From assembly GCF_003970865.1 (NCBI RefSeq), contig NZ_RXLZ01000006.1:1-64000 (forward strand): DNA of 64,000 nt. Reading direction: 5' to 3'. Numbering within the stretch: position 1 is the first letter of the stretch; each line of letters starts with the position of its first letter. Shown in pieces: positions 8,596 to 17,700 of the stretch. The DNA comes from Stenotrophomonas maltophilia (lineage in GTDB: Bacteria; Pseudomonadota; Gammaproteobacteria; Xanthomonadales; Xanthomonadaceae). The notes below the pieces were generated by a model. The model had not been told where the DNA came from. It did no database searches and worked only from the letters and a program-made list of their open reading frames with translations. Made by a program: the position numbers and the translations under genes.

Positions 8596-9390
8596 CTACT
8601 GCCCACGCAGGCGCACCGCAAAATACCGCGTCGGGGAAAGGCCAAGCGCCTTCTTGAACATCGTGATGAAGGCCGTCACCGACTCATAGCCCAGCGTCTC
8701 GGAAACGCGTTGTACTGGTGCACCACCGGCGAGTTCACGAATGGCGATGAGCAGATGCAACTGCTGTCGCCAGCGCCCGAAGGACAAACCCGTTTCTCGC
8801 TCAATCAGCCGGGTCAACGTGCGCTCGCCCAGGGCCAGGCGCATGGCCCACTGGCGGATGGTGCTGCGGTCTGCCGGATCAGCCGACAATGCCGCAGCCA
8901 ATGCACGCACCTTCGGGTGATCGCTGACCGGCAACGACAGATGCTCGGCCGGCATCTGCACCAGTTCGTCCAGCAGCACCCGCGCCAGCCGGTCGGTGTG
9001 ACTGCCATGCGGGTAGTCCAGCGGCACATCGGCCAGGTGCAGGATCATCTCGCGCAGCATCGGGGAGATCGCCAGCGTCACGCACTGCATGGGCAGATCG
9101 ACGATGCCGGGTTCGACGAACAGATAGCACAGGCGGGCGTTGGCCGTGGCGCGGTTGCTGTGCGGCATGCCACCCGGAATCCAGACGCCACACTGCGGCG
9201 GCACGATCCACAACGCATTGGCCACTTCGCAGGTCACCGCTCCATGCAGCGCAAGAATGAGCTGACCCTTGCGGTGCTCATGCACGGGAATTTCCGCGTC
9301 ATGCTCGGCCACCTGCAGGCGGCTGGCAACCGCCGGGCGATCGGTCTCGTCCGGGTCCAGGTCAAAGCCGGGGAGCGAAATGCGAGCCAT
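8596..9390 (-). CDS. AraC-family regulator of divergent efflux operon
   Basis: Predicted 264 residues. An N-terminal cupin (about 20-100; HEHRKGQLI, WIPGGMPH) binds an effector, and a C-terminal double helix-turn-helix (about 165-260) carries LALGERTLTRLIERETG and LGYESVTAFITMFKKALG before the AraC signature end (SPTRYFA). I chose ATG 9390; longer in-frame extensions run into the divergent promoter region and lack a binding site. It is transcribed away from the FUSC efflux operon, 70 bp apart, the usual layout for a local activator or repressor of an aromatic-acid or drug exporter. Inducer unknown. Confidence 0.88.
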   Translation of the reverse strand: MARISLPGFDLDPDETDRPAVASRLQVAEHDAEIPVHEHRKGQLILALHGAVTCEVANALWIVPPQCGVWIPGGMPHSNRATANARLCYLFVEPGIVDLPMQCVTLAISPMLREMILHLADVPLDYPHGSHTDRLARVLLDELVQMPAEHLSLPVSDHPKVRALAAALSADPADRSTIRQWAMRLALGERTLTRLIERETGLSFGRWRQQLHLLIAIRELAGGAPVQRVSETLGYESVTAFITMFKKALGLSPTRYFAVRLRGQ

Positions 9391-9460
9391 TCTCACATTG
9401 ACCGGTTTTAGCGATTGGTTGTCATTGTAGCGAAATTCGCCGTTGCGGCCGATCACTAGC

Positions 9461-11431
9461 ATGGCCCGCATGCACTTCCCCACGTCTTTCCGTCCCCACG
9501 TATTCCAAGCATTTGCCCGGTTGAAAAGCCCCGCCCCCAGGACCGACCAGGAGGCGGTGCTGTTCTCGCTCAAATGCCTGCTCGCCGCGTCGCTGGGGCT
9601 GTATGTCTCTCTAAGGATCGGCCTGAATCGCCCGTTCTGGGTGATCGGCACGGTCTATCTGGTGTCGCAGCCCCTTTCCGGGGCAACACTGAGCCGCGGC
9701 CTGTTCCGCCTGCTCGGTACCGTGGGCGGGGCCATCGCCACCGTTGCGCTGGTGCCACGCTTCGCCAATGCGCCGCTGGTGCTGAGCGCCGCGCTCGCCA
9801 CGTGGATGGCGCTGTGCCTGTACCTGGCGATGCTCGACCGCACGCCACGTGCGTACGCGTTCCTGCTGGCCGGCTATACCACCAGCCTGATCGGGTTTCC
9901 TGCGGTGATGGTGCCGGGAGAGGTGTTCACCATCGCCATCACGCGCGTGCAGGAAATCGCCATCGGCATCCTGGCCGCAACGCTGGTACATGGGCTGGTG
10001 CTGCCGCGCCGGGTCTCGATGCGCGTGCACGCACGAGTTGCTGCCGTGCTGGAAGATGCGGAACGATGGACACGCGACATGCGCGCCAGTGCATCGGACA
10101 CGGTGCTGGCGACGGACCGCTCAAAAGTAGCAGCCGACCTGCTCGAACTGCATGTGCTGTCGATCCACCTGCCCTTCGACAGCGCCCACGGCGTGGCCCA
10201 GGTGCAGATCCTGCGTGCCCTGCATGACCGGATGCTGGACGTACTGATGCTGTCCAGCGCGGTGGAAGATTCCATCGCCCGGCTGCGTTCACCGCAGGCC
10301 GGCACAATGGATGCAAGCGGCTGGCGCGATCTGCTGCAGGCCAGCCTCGCCGCGCAACGGGCCGAACTCGACCTCGCCCACGCCGACTGCCGCGTGCTGC
10401 AGGCACAACTGCACACTGCCCGCCCCGATTGGCGCCTGCATGTGCCTGACCGTCTTGCGCGGAATGTGCAGGGCGCAGTGATTCACCGGGATCACAGGAA
10501 CGCCGCGCGCAGCGCACTGGGGGCGTTCGTAGGCATCCTGCTGAGCTGCGTGCTGTGGATCATTACGGGCTGGTCGGACGGCGCCACGGCGGTGTCCATC
10601 ATCGGCACTGCATGCGTCCTGTTCGGCACCCTCGAAGCACCGGCACCACACGTCACGCGCTATCTGGTGGGATCGTGCATCGGCGTTGCCGTCGGCCTGG
10701 TCTACGGTCTGCTGATCTTCCCGGCGCTGTCCGATTTCGTCGGCCTGATTGCCGCGCTCGCGCCGGTGCTGCTGCTGTGCGGATCGTTCCTGGCCCGGCC
10801 GCCCTTCATCATGGCCGCCCTGGGCGTGGTACTGACCTTCCCGCTCATCGCAGGCCTGGGTGCGACCAATACGGTCAACATCGTCGGCGCACTCAACAAC
10901 AGCATTGCGTTGTTCGTCGGTACGACAATGGCACTGTGCAGCATGCAGTTGTTCCAGACCGCCGATGCGGGCCGCAACCGCGCACGGTTGGAGCGTTCGA
11001 TCCGTCGGGACATCGCACGACATGCCGCCGGCCAAGGTGATGTGACCCGCGCCTGGCTCAGCCGCATGCTGGATCGAATCGGGCTGCTCGCTCCCAGGTT
11101 GCAGGGCCGTTCCAGTGCGGCACACGACCTGCGGGCATTGTTTGCGGACGTTCGTGCGGCACGTGCATCCAGCCAACTCCGTGCGCTGGAAAAGCGGCTG
11201 CACAACCCGCAGGTCCGGGCGCTTCATGCGGTGCTGATCGAACGCATCGCTGCACATTTCAGGGTTCGCGCCCACTCGGCACGCAGTGTCGACACCCATC
11301 TTCTGGAACTGCTGGACCGCATGCGCGAGGCAGCGGCGGCCAGCAGCGGGGCTGATCAGGGGCATCTGTCGCACCTGCTCTGCGGGTTGCGCCGCGACCT
11401 GCTGGCATCCCCGCTTACCCATCGGCACTGA
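9461..11431 (+). CDS. FUSC-family inner-membrane exporter (AaeB-like)
   Basis: Predicted 656 residues. It has two transmembrane clusters (about 30-185 and 350-495), each followed by a soluble helical region, the duplicated architecture of fusaric-acid-resistance/AaeB-type pumps. Typical features are the first cluster with GLNRPFWVIGTVYLVSQP and the second with ALGVVLTFPLIAGLGATNT. The start is uncertain between ATG 9461 and ATG 9470; neither has a strong ribosome site. It heads a four-gene operon (DUF1656 protein 4 nt downstream, then HlyD-type adaptor and outer-membrane factor). It probably exports hydroxylated aromatic acids or similar toxic anions by proton antiport; the substrate is inferred from the family. 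Confidence 0.88.
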   Translation: MARMHFPTSFRPHVFQAFARLKSPAPRTDQEAVLFSLKCLLAASLGLYVSLRIGLNRPFWVIGTVYLVSQPLSGATLSRGLFRLLGTVGGAIATVALVPRFANAPLVLSAALATWMALCLYLAMLDRTPRAYAFLLAGYTTSLIGFPAVMVPGEVFTIAITRVQEIAIGILAATLVHGLVLPRRVSMRVHARVAAVLEDAERWTRDMRASASDTVLATDRSKVAADLLELHVLSIHLPFDSAHGVAQVQILRALHDRMLDVLMLSSAVEDSIARLRSPQAGTMDASGWRDLLQASLAAQRAELDLAHADCRVLQAQLHTARPDWRLHVPDRLARNVQGAVIHRDHRNAARSALGAFVGILLSCVLWIITGWSDGATAVSIIGTACVLFGTLEAPAPHVTRYLVGSCIGVAVGLVYGLLIFPALSDFVGLIAALAPVLLLCGSFLARPPFIMAALGVVLTFPLIAGLGATNTVNIVGALNNSIALFVGTTMALCSMQLFQTADAGRNRARLERSIRRDIARHAAGQGDVTRAWLSRMLDRIGLLAPRLQGRSSAAHDLRALFADVRAARASSQLRALEKRLHNPQVRALHAVLIERIAAHFRVRAHSARSVDTHLLELLDRMREAAAASSGADQGHLSHLLCGLRRDLLASPLTHRH

Positions 11432-11435
11432 CCTC

Positions 11436-11645
11436 ATGCTTTCTGACCTTTCCATCGATGGCGTGCTGATCCCCGGCCTGCTCGCCGTGGCCGCCGCCGC
11501 GCTGTTGCTGTCGATGCTGACCTCACGTCTGCTCGCCAGCCTCGGCCTGTACCGGTTGTTCGCCGCGCGGCCCTTGGTGGGCCTGTCCCTGTTCGTGATC
11601 CTGGCGGAGCTGATGATCCGGCTCTCGCCCCTGCTCGAGAAATGA
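11436..11645 (+). CDS. DUF1656 small membrane protein (AaeX-like)
   Basis: Predicted 69 residues with two hydrophobic helices (about 8-28 and 44-62) and the family opening LSDLSIDGVLIPG. Members of DUF1656, such as AaeX, always sit between the FUSC pump and the HlyD adaptor, as here, with 4 nt to the upstream stop and 1 nt to the downstream start. The role in the pump is unknown; it is probably an accessory subunit in the inner membrane. Confidence 0.9.
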   Translation: MLSDLSIDGVLIPGLLAVAAAALLLSMLTSRLLASLGLYRLFAARPLVGLSLFVILAELMIRLSPLLEK

Positions 11646-11646
11646 A

Positions 11647-12531
11647 ATGAAACACCTGCTTGCTGTCACCGGACGCTGGAGCGCAACGCTGGCCGTGTGT
11701 GCGCTCGCCGCCATTGCCGCGCTCTCCCTCTGGAATCGTTACGAAATGCGCCCGTGGACGCGGGATGGGCGGGTGCGCGCCGATGTGGTGCGCGTTGCGT
11801 CGGACATGGGGGGACTGGTCACCCAGGTGCTGGTGCACGACAACCAGCGGGTCAGCGCCGGACAACTGCTGCTGGTGCTGGATCAACCGCGCTTCGCTGC
11901 CGCGCTTGAGAAGGCCGACGCAGCGGTCAGCAGCGCACGCGCGACGCTGGCGCTGGCCCGCCGCGAATCGACGCGGGACAACGCACTTGGCAACCTGGTC
12001 GCCTCGGAAACACGCGAACGCAATGCCGCCAAGGTCGATACCGAGCTGGCCGCGCTGGCGCAGGCACGGGCCGAACAGCGCGTTGCCCAGCTCAACGTGC
12101 AACGCACCGAGGTACGCGCGACCACCGATGGCATCATCACCAACCTGGACCTGCACGCGGGCGACTACCTGCAACCCGGTGCGCAGGCGCTGGCGCTGAT
12201 CGACACCCGCAGCCTGCGTATCGAGGGCTACTTCGAGGAAACCAAACTGGCCTGCATCACCGAGGGCGATGCCGCCGTGGCCCGGCTGATGGGCGACGAC
12301 CACGACGTCCGCGGACACGTGGACACCATCGCCGCCGGCATTGCCGACGATCAGCGCTCAAGCACACACAACCTGCTGCCCGCCGTGGCGCCGACCTATA
12401 CCTGGGTGAGGCTGGCACAGCGCATCCCGGTACGCATCCGTATCGATGATGCTCCACCGGATACGCGTCTGATCGTGGGTCGCACTGCAAATGTGACCAT
12501 CACGCCCTCGGCACAGGGAGCCTGCGAGTGA
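11647..12531 (+). CDS. HlyD-family membrane fusion protein (AaeA-like)
   Basis: Predicted 294 residues. It has a single N-terminal membrane anchor (about 8-28), the biotinyl-lipoyl half motif DMGGLVTQVLVHDNQRV (about 53-69), a coiled-coil hairpin (about 80-155), the second lipoyl half TDGIITNLDLHAGDYL and a beta-barrel domain with TRSLRIEGYFEETKL. It would bridge the FUSC pump to the outer-membrane factor in the periplasm. The gene follows the DUF1656 gene by 1 nt, and its stop overlaps the start of the next gene by 4 nt, so translation is coupled. Confidence 0.92.
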   Translation: MKHLLAVTGRWSATLAVCALAAIAALSLWNRYEMRPWTRDGRVRADVVRVASDMGGLVTQVLVHDNQRVSAGQLLLVLDQPRFAAALEKADAAVSSARATLALARRESTRDNALGNLVASETRERNAAKVDTELAALAQARAEQRVAQLNVQRTEVRATTDGIITNLDLHAGDYLQPGAQALALIDTRSLRIEGYFEETKLACITEGDAAVARLMGDDHDVRGHVDTIAAGIADDQRSSTHNLLPAVAPTYTWVRLAQRIPVRIRIDDAPPDTRLIVGRTANVTITPSAQGACE

Positions 12532-13964
12532 GCTTGCGAACAGTGCGAGGTGGGCTGCTTGCCCTGCTGCTGCCCATGACGGCCTGCGTGTCCGGCCCCG
12601 ACTATCACCTGCCTGCGAATGCCGTCGCAGCCTCCCCCCGGGCGGCGCAGGCGTTCGTCTCGGGCCAGGAGGCATCGTTCAGCCACGACGCGCCACCGGA
12701 TCGATGGTGGCAACTGTATGGCGACCCCCAGCTTGACGCCTACGTACGCGAAGCACTGGCGGCCAATACCGACCTGCGCGCCGCCGATGCCAACCTTCGG
12801 CGCGCCAGCGCAACCGTGCTGGAGTATCGCGCACGCGGTGCCGTGCAGGCCGACGTGGATGCATCGGGCACGCTCGCCCATGCCGGTGGTTACACCCACG
12901 CGTCGGCCGCGCCGCAGTCCTATGCGCTGGGTCTTCACCTCGCCTATCCGCTGGACCTCGCAGGCGGCATCCGCCGCGGCATCGAAGCCGCCAACGCGAA
13001 CGCGGAGGCGGTTGCTGCGGCACGGGACCAGGTCCGCGTGGTCGTCGCTGCTGCCGTCACCCGTGCCTATCTGCAGGTGTGCACCAGCAATCACACGCTC
13101 GCCGCAACCCGGCAGGTGCTGGCGATACAGCGCGCCACGCTGGAGGCAACCCGACGCCTGGCTGCGGGCGGGCGCGGAACGGACTTCGATGTCAGCCGTG
13201 CCGGTGCAGCCGTCAATCGCAGCGCGGCGGCGATACCGCACCTGCTGGCGGAACGGCAGGCCTCACTGTTCGAACTGGCCGCACTGATGGGCAAAGTCCC
13301 GGCAGACTATCCCAGGGAAGCAGAAGGGTGCCCACAGCCCCCTGAGCTGGAGCAAGCATTGCCGGTCGGTGACGGCTGGCAGCTGCTCCAGCGGCGCCCT
13401 GACGTACGCGCAGCCGAACGCAGCCTGGCCGCCGCGACTGCAATGATCGGTGTCGAGACGGCGGGACTCTATCCGCAGATCACTCTGGGTGCCTCTTCGG
13501 GCGTGGCTGGCACACCGGCGCATCTGCTGTCAGCCGACAGCTTCGGTGCGAGTATCGGCCCCGTGCTGTCATGGCACTGGCCCAACCGCCGCGCGGCCAA
13601 GGCCCGCATCGCAGCGGCGGGTGCCAATACAGATACTGCTCTCGCTTCCTTTGACGGCATCGTGCTGCAGGCACTGCGCCAGACCGAGACCGCGCTTTCT
13701 GCCTGCACGCAGGAGCTTGAACGCGAGCGCAGCCTGGCGCAGGCGCGTGGGGACGCAGCGCGGGCCGCTGGGCAGGCACAGCAGCTCTACCGTTTCGGCA
13801 GGATCGATTTTCTCGACGTGCTTTCGGCGCAGGCCGCGCTGGCAGATGCCGAGTCCGCGTTGGCCGCCTCGCGCGCGCAGCGCATTGATCGCCAGATGGA
13901 TCTGTTCCTGTCCCTGGGGGGTGGCTGGACCGCGAGCAGTCCGGCCGAGGGTGTGCCGCGCTGA
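12528..13964 (+). CDS. Outer-membrane efflux lipoprotein (NodT/OprM-type)
   Basis: Predicted 478 residues. It starts with GTG at 12528, inside the 4-nt overlap with the adaptor gene. The signal peptide ends in the lipobox MTAC (Cys20), followed by VSGPDY, the usual opening of NodT-family factors. Two repeats of the outer-membrane efflux domain follow (about 60-250 and 270-465), with the typical W-W-x-L-x-D-P-x-L (RWWQLYGDPQLD) and L-x-x-R-P-D-V-R (LLQRRPDVRAAE) motifs. It completes the tripartite export system; an outer-membrane component encoded in the same operon is an addition relative to E. coli aaeXAB, which relies on TolC. Confidence 0.93.
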   Translation: MSLRTVRGGLLALLLPMTACVSGPDYHLPANAVAASPRAAQAFVSGQEASFSHDAPPDRWWQLYGDPQLDAYVREALAANTDLRAADANLRRASATVLEYRARGAVQADVDASGTLAHAGGYTHASAAPQSYALGLHLAYPLDLAGGIRRGIEAANANAEAVAAARDQVRVVVAAAVTRAYLQVCTSNHTLAATRQVLAIQRATLEATRRLAAGGRGTDFDVSRAGAAVNRSAAAIPHLLAERQASLFELAALMGKVPADYPREAEGCPQPPELEQALPVGDGWQLLQRRPDVRAAERSLAAATAMIGVETAGLYPQITLGASSGVAGTPAHLLSADSFGASIGPVLSWHWPNRRAAKARIAAAGANTDTALASFDGIVLQALRQTETALSACTQELERERSLAQARGDAARAAGQAQQLYRFGRIDFLDVLSAQAALADAESALAASRAQRIDRQMDLFLSLGGGWTASSPAEGVPR

Positions 13965-14235
13965 GTCCGTTTTCGCAACATCGATCGCCCTGCGCGATCT
14001 GCCCGCGAAAGCGGCACCCACATCCGTGTTCGCTCGCATGGACTGCCCTGTTCGCAGCTCACGGTGTTGCGTGCTGGGCCGCAGCAGCGAGAGTTCTGGC
14101 AGTCCGACACTGAGTGGCTGCGCGTTCAGATCGCCACCGGCTTGATAATCGGCGCGCTGCAGCGTTGAATGCGGAACGCGCCGGAGCTCCGCCACCGTGG
14201 GCCCGGGCGTGCTTCCCTCACTGCGGCCGACATGA

Positions 14236-14769
14236 ATGATGACAATCACTGGGTTCCCGGGCGCACTGCTCGTCGCTTGCCTTCTCGCAGGCCCGCCGGC
14301 GCAGGCAGGCCAGAGGGAATCATCCTCCGACGTCAAGGCCATCGAACAGGTGGTCGAATCGTTCCGCGCCTCGCTGATCAACAAGGACAAGCCAACCTAC
14401 ATGGGCCTGTTCTTCTCGGACAAACCGGAAGACATCGGCTGGCAGTTCGTATCCGAGGACGTGCGCCTGCAGGACATCCGCAAGGCCAAGCCCGATGCGA
14501 TCAAGGCACGGCGGATTCCCGCCAACAACTTCATCGCGCTGATCGACGGGGCGGTGGCTTCGCCGAAGCCAAAGGAGGAGAAATTCTCCAACACTAAGAT
14601 CGAGACAGATGGCGATGTGGCCTCGGTGTCGTTCGACTACAGCTTCCACGACGATGGGGTGAAGACCAACTGGGGCAAGGAGATGTGGCAGCTGATCCGG
14701 ACCGAACAGGGCTGGAAGATCTTCTCGGTGATCTACTCGGTCCGCGATTCACGCAGCCCAGCCGAATGA
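14236..14769 (+). CDS. Exported SnoaL/NTF2-fold-like protein
   Basis: Predicted 177 residues with a signal peptide (ITGFPGALLVACLLAG, cleavage after AQA). The mature protein opens with an amphipathic helix (DVKAIEQVVESFRASLINKD), then YMGLF. It ends with strands VASVSFDYSF and MWQLIRTEQGWKIFSVIYS, the helix-strand order of NTF2-like (SnoaL/DUF4440) domains with the characteristic W-x-I-x-S-V-x-Y ending. The start is either of two adjacent ATGs at 14236 and 14239. Likely a periplasmic ligand-binding or hydrolase-like protein; function not identifiable. Confidence 0.75.
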   Translation: MMTITGFPGALLVACLLAGPPAQAGQRESSSDVKAIEQVVESFRASLINKDKPTYMGLFFSDKPEDIGWQFVSEDVRLQDIRKAKPDAIKARRIPANNFIALIDGAVASPKPKEEKFSNTKIETDGDVASVSFDYSFHDDGVKTNWGKEMWQLIRTEQGWKIFSVIYSVRDSRSPAE

Positions 14770-14818
14770 GCGATCTGTCAGACTGGTGCACACCGTTCGT
14801 CCACGCCAGCCAGACCCG

Positions 14819-15445
14819 ATGACCCGCATTGCCGACCTCAGCGCCGACCAGCTCGCGCACCACGCCCTCAACATCTTCATCGCCCAGGGCCGCCACGTGG
14901 AAGGCGCACGGGTGATCTACCGGGCACTGCAACTGGACCCGCACCATCCCGGTGCGCTGCGCTGCCTGAGCGATTTCCTGGCCCACGAGGGCACCGAGCC
15001 CTTCGCGGCAGCCACGCTGGAGTACGCCCTGTCCGGCACCGTTCCACTGAATGACGATGCGCGCCGGATGCTGGATGACCTGCGCTTTCTCGACATCTGG
15101 TCCTGGGGATTCTCCCGGCACGTCTCCGGCGAAACCAACCTCAGCGGCGAAGCCTTCCAGCAGCGCGAGGACTTCGTCTTCGATGGCCCGGCCTATGCGG
15201 CCTTCCTCAACACGGTCACCGAGCCAGCCGGATCGCTGCAGGGCGCCTTCCAGGCGGCCGTCCGCATCTGCGGGTTGATGTGCGGCCTGTTGCGCCATGC
15301 GGAGAAGGACAATCCGGCGTTCGATGACGTGCTGCGATCTTCCGATTTCGTCGAGACCGAGGCGTACCCGGCATGGCTGGCCTCGCCGACGGATGAGCTG
15401 GACACCCTTGACCAGACCATCCAGGCGCAGCGCCAGGGCGGCTGA
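14819..15445 (+). CDS. TPR-like cytoplasmic protein
   Basis: Predicted 208 residues starting MTRIADLSADQLAHHALN at ATG 14819. Residues 10-60 form a tetratricopeptide-like helix pair (IFIAQGRHVEGARVIYRALQ, then LDPHHPGALRCLSDFLAH). The rest is a mixed region with aromatic clusters (FLDIWSWGFSRH, EDFVFDGPAYAAFL) and a helix with two close Cys residues (AVRICGLMCGLL). No signal peptide. I do not recognise a named family beyond the repeat; it may be a protein-interaction module. The gene stands alone, 50 nt after the preceding gene, with a hairpin after its stop. Confidence 0.65.
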   Translation: MTRIADLSADQLAHHALNIFIAQGRHVEGARVIYRALQLDPHHPGALRCLSDFLAHEGTEPFAAATLEYALSGTVPLNDDARRMLDDLRFLDIWSWGFSRHVSGETNLSGEAFQQREDFVFDGPAYAAFLNTVTEPAGSLQGAFQAAVRICGLMCGLLRHAEKDNPAFDDVLRSSDFVETEAYPAWLASPTDELDTLDQTIQAQRQGG

Positions 15446-15457
15446 AGGAAAATCCAA

Positions 15458-15485
15458 CGGGCGTCCGACGCTTTCCCGACGCCCG
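15458..15485 (+). terminator. Hairpin after the TPR-like gene
   Basis: An 8-bp perfect stem (CGGGCGTC with GACGCCCG) and 12-nt loop, 13 nt after the upstream stop codon. There is no T-run, so an intrinsic terminator is only a possibility. Confidence 0.35.
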
Positions 15486-15527
15486 CGTGCACATGCTCTC
15501 GTCAGGTCATTTCATGGCAGGACTGGC

Positions 15528-15920
15528 ATGCAGCCACCTCACCCCAGGGACAGCGGCAAGTACCCGCACGGCAAGACCGGCCTTCGCCGCATCTTCCATA
15601 CGCTGATCCATTCGCGCGATGGCTTCATCGCAACGTTCCGCGGCGAAGCGGCCTTCCGGCAGCTGTTGCTGCTGCATGCGCTGCTGATCGCTACCGCGTT
15701 CCTGCTGGACATCAGTGCGATCGAACGCGCTGTGGTGCTGGCGGTCTGCTTCATCAGCCTGCTGGTGGAGCTGCTCAACTCGGCCATCGAAGCGGTGGTC
15801 GACCGCATCTCGCTTGACCACCACCCGCTATCCAAGAACGCCAAGGACATGGGCAGCGCCGCACAGACCACCGCACTGCTGATGGTCGGCACGGTGTGGG
15901 GTGTGATCCTGCTAGGCTAG
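15528..15920 (+). CDS. dgkA: Diacylglycerol kinase
   Basis: Predicted 130-residue inner-membrane enzyme that phosphorylates diacylglycerol to phosphatidate, recycling lipid from osmoregulated glucan and envelope synthesis. Three transmembrane helices follow an amphipathic N-terminus (TGLRRIFHTLIHSRDGF). The family signature E-x-x-N-S-A-I-E-x-x-V-D (LLVELLNSAIEAVVDR) is at about residues 81-96, and the catalytic/ATP-site region NAKDMGSAAQ is near 107. Length is normal for the prokaryotic enzyme. ATG 15528 is chosen because the region upstream has no conservation and is separated from the previous gene. Monocistronic. Confidence 0.95.
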   Translation: MQPPHPRDSGKYPHGKTGLRRIFHTLIHSRDGFIATFRGEAAFRQLLLLHALLIATAFLLDISAIERAVVLAVCFISLLVELLNSAIEAVVDRISLDHHPLSKNAKDMGSAAQTTALLMVGTVWGVILLG

Positions 15921-15970
15921 CTCGTGCCCGACCCGCCGGGCAAGGCCCGGCGCTATCTCGTGTTGATGCG

Positions 15971-16891
15971 TTACTGCGCCGCCAGGGCGAAATCCAGACC
16001 CGCACACACCGCCGCCACCTGGGCGTCGTTGCATTCCTGCGGGTTGGTGCGCGGGCTGTCCGGGTAGACCTCGGTGGTGGTGGCAAAGCGTGCGTCGGTG
16101 AAGCCGGCGCAGGCGCCGATCGAACGCGACTCGCCCCAGACCACGCCCGGCGACTGCAATGGCAGGCCGACCAGGTTGCCCTCGGCGTCGGCCGGGGCGA
16201 TATGGGTGACCGGGGCGACGGCGGTGATCAATGCCTTCTGGAATTCGGCCTGCGGATCTTCGCTGTTGCCGATCACGTAGAAGCCATCCGGAATGGTGTC
16301 GCGCTCGAACGGCTTGCCGTCGCGGGCGCAGCGGGCCGGATCGAACTCCTGCAGGTCGCTGTCTGTGGTCTCGTGCAGGTCCAGGTGCACCAGCAGTTTC
16401 GGCTTGCGCTCGGCAACCCAGGCCATCAGCGCGGCCGCTTCCTCGATCTGGCCGCCGTCACGGAAACTGCGGTTCGGGTCGATGGCATCCGGGTTCCAGC
16501 GCTGGATGCGCTCGTAGCCCCACGGGCTGACGCACGGCGCCACGATCAGGTTCAGCCGGCCCAGGTAGCGCTCGGCCTGCTGTTCCAGGAACTGCAGGGC
16601 GCCATGCACGCCGCTGGTCTCGTAGCCATGCACGCCACCGGTGATCAGCGCGGTCGGCAGGGCCGGGTTCCAGTCGTGGTTGACCACGGCGAACAGCGGG
16701 TAATGGTCCGGCGCATAGTCCAGCTGGCCGTACTGGATCACGTCGAAGCTGTCGTCCAGGCGCTCAAGGGCGGCCACCACGTCGTCGTGATAGCTGCGCT
16801 GGCGCTGCTGGCGGGCCCGCCACTGTGCGCGTTCCGCGTCGCCCCAGGGCTGTCCAGGGGTGCCGATCGGGTAGAACTGCGCAACAGTCAT
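15971..16891 (-). CDS. M14-family zinc carboxypeptidase-like protein
   Basis: Predicted 306 residues; ATG 16891 has GGAG 6 nt upstream. The M14 fold is shown by the zinc site H-G-Y-E (GGVHGYETSG, about residue 90), the second zinc ligand in LLVHLDLHETTDSD (about 172), the N-R-S-F motif (DPNRSF) for substrate carboxylate, and the late glutamate in TTEVYPD (about 278) as general base. There is no signal peptide, so it is probably cytoplasmic. It resembles succinylglutamate desuccinylase/AspA-like and M14 single-domain peptidases; specificity unknown. It converges with dgkA. Confidence 0.85.
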   Translation of the reverse strand: MTVAQFYPIGTPGQPWGDAERAQWRARQQRQRSYHDDVVAALERLDDSFDVIQYGQLDYAPDHYPLFAVVNHDWNPALPTALITGGVHGYETSGVHGALQFLEQQAERYLGRLNLIVAPCVSPWGYERIQRWNPDAIDPNRSFRDGGQIEEAAALMAWVAERKPKLLVHLDLHETTDSDLQEFDPARCARDGKPFERDTIPDGFYVIGNSEDPQAEFQKALITAVAPVTHIAPADAEGNLVGLPLQSPGVVWGESRSIGACAGFTDARFATTTEVYPDSPRTNPQECNDAQVAAVCAGLDFALAAQ

Positions 16892-17036
16892 TGGGTACTC
16901 CAAGGGTCGAACGGGATGGGTGCAGCCGGTCATTCTAAGCCTTGTCGCGCCTGCGGGTCCCCTCCCCCGGCCCGGCCTTCATCCAGGCCGGGTCATCTGG
17001 TTGTAAAATCAACGGTTTTTGGCCCCTCACCCCTTG

Positions 17037-17690
17037 ATGGCGAACGCAGCGCAGCCGGTCCTGGGTGGACCGGAGTTCCTCCGCCTGCTCGCCCGTCTCA
17101 GCGACGGCGCGATGCCGGCCACCAGTCCCGCCCTGACCGATCGCCTCGGCCAGTGGGTGGACTGGAGCCGTGCCGTGGCCCTGTCCGGAGCGCTCGGCGG
17201 ACGCCTGCCCGAGCCCGGTGAAGCCGCCGAAGCGGTCCAGGATGTGCTGGCCGACTGCGCCCAGGCGCACGCCAGCCTGCTGGCCTCGATCCGTGAGGAT
17301 GCCGAGGCCGAGCGCCTGCTGGACCTGGCCGAAGCCGCCGCTGCACCCAACTTTGCCTCGCTGCGCCAGCGCTATCGGGTGCTGCAGCAGGCCATCCAGA
17401 CCGCCACTGGGCGCCTGCGCGGCCGCCTGCGCGACCAGCTGGTGCAGGTTTCGCCCGAGCTGGCGCGGCTGGCCGAGGTCGATGCGGTGATGGAACAGAC
17501 CCTCACCCCGCGCGAGCACAGCCTGCTGGCCACGGCGCCGGCAGTGCTCGGCGCCCGTTTTGAACGCGTGCACGGCCAGCCCGGTTGGCGCGCGGCCTTC
17601 CGCCATGACATGCGCACCCTGCTGCTCGCCGAACTGCAGCTGCGCTTCCACCCGATCGAAGGGCTGCAAGACGCCCTGCGCTCCCACTGA
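17037..17690 (+). CDS. DUF3348 protein, first gene of stator cassette
   Basis: Predicted 217-residue all-helical soluble protein (ATG 17037, no strong ribosome site). It is rich in Ala, Leu, Arg and Glu, with segments such as LRQRYRVLQQAIQ and LRGRLRDQLVQVSPELARLAEVD that would form long helices, and a C-terminal RHDMRTLLLAELQLRFHPIEGL. I identify it as DUF3348 partly from this pattern and partly from its fixed neighbours. It ends 10 nt before the DUF802 gene. No enzyme motif is visible; a cytoplasmic partner or adaptor of the membrane complex encoded downstream is the best inference. Confidence 0.8.
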   Translation: MANAAQPVLGGPEFLRLLARLSDGAMPATSPALTDRLGQWVDWSRAVALSGALGGRLPEPGEAAEAVQDVLADCAQAHASLLASIREDAEAERLLDLAEAAAAPNFASLRQRYRVLQQAIQTATGRLRGRLRDQLVQVSPELARLAEVDAVMEQTLTPREHSLLATAPAVLGARFERVHGQPGWRAAFRHDMRTLLLAELQLRFHPIEGLQDALRSH

Positions 17691-17700
17691 CCGGAACACC

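Noticed and set aside
13965-14235. Gap after the efflux operon searched for a terminator or small gene
   Set aside because: Only short frames and no convincing hairpin with a T-run.
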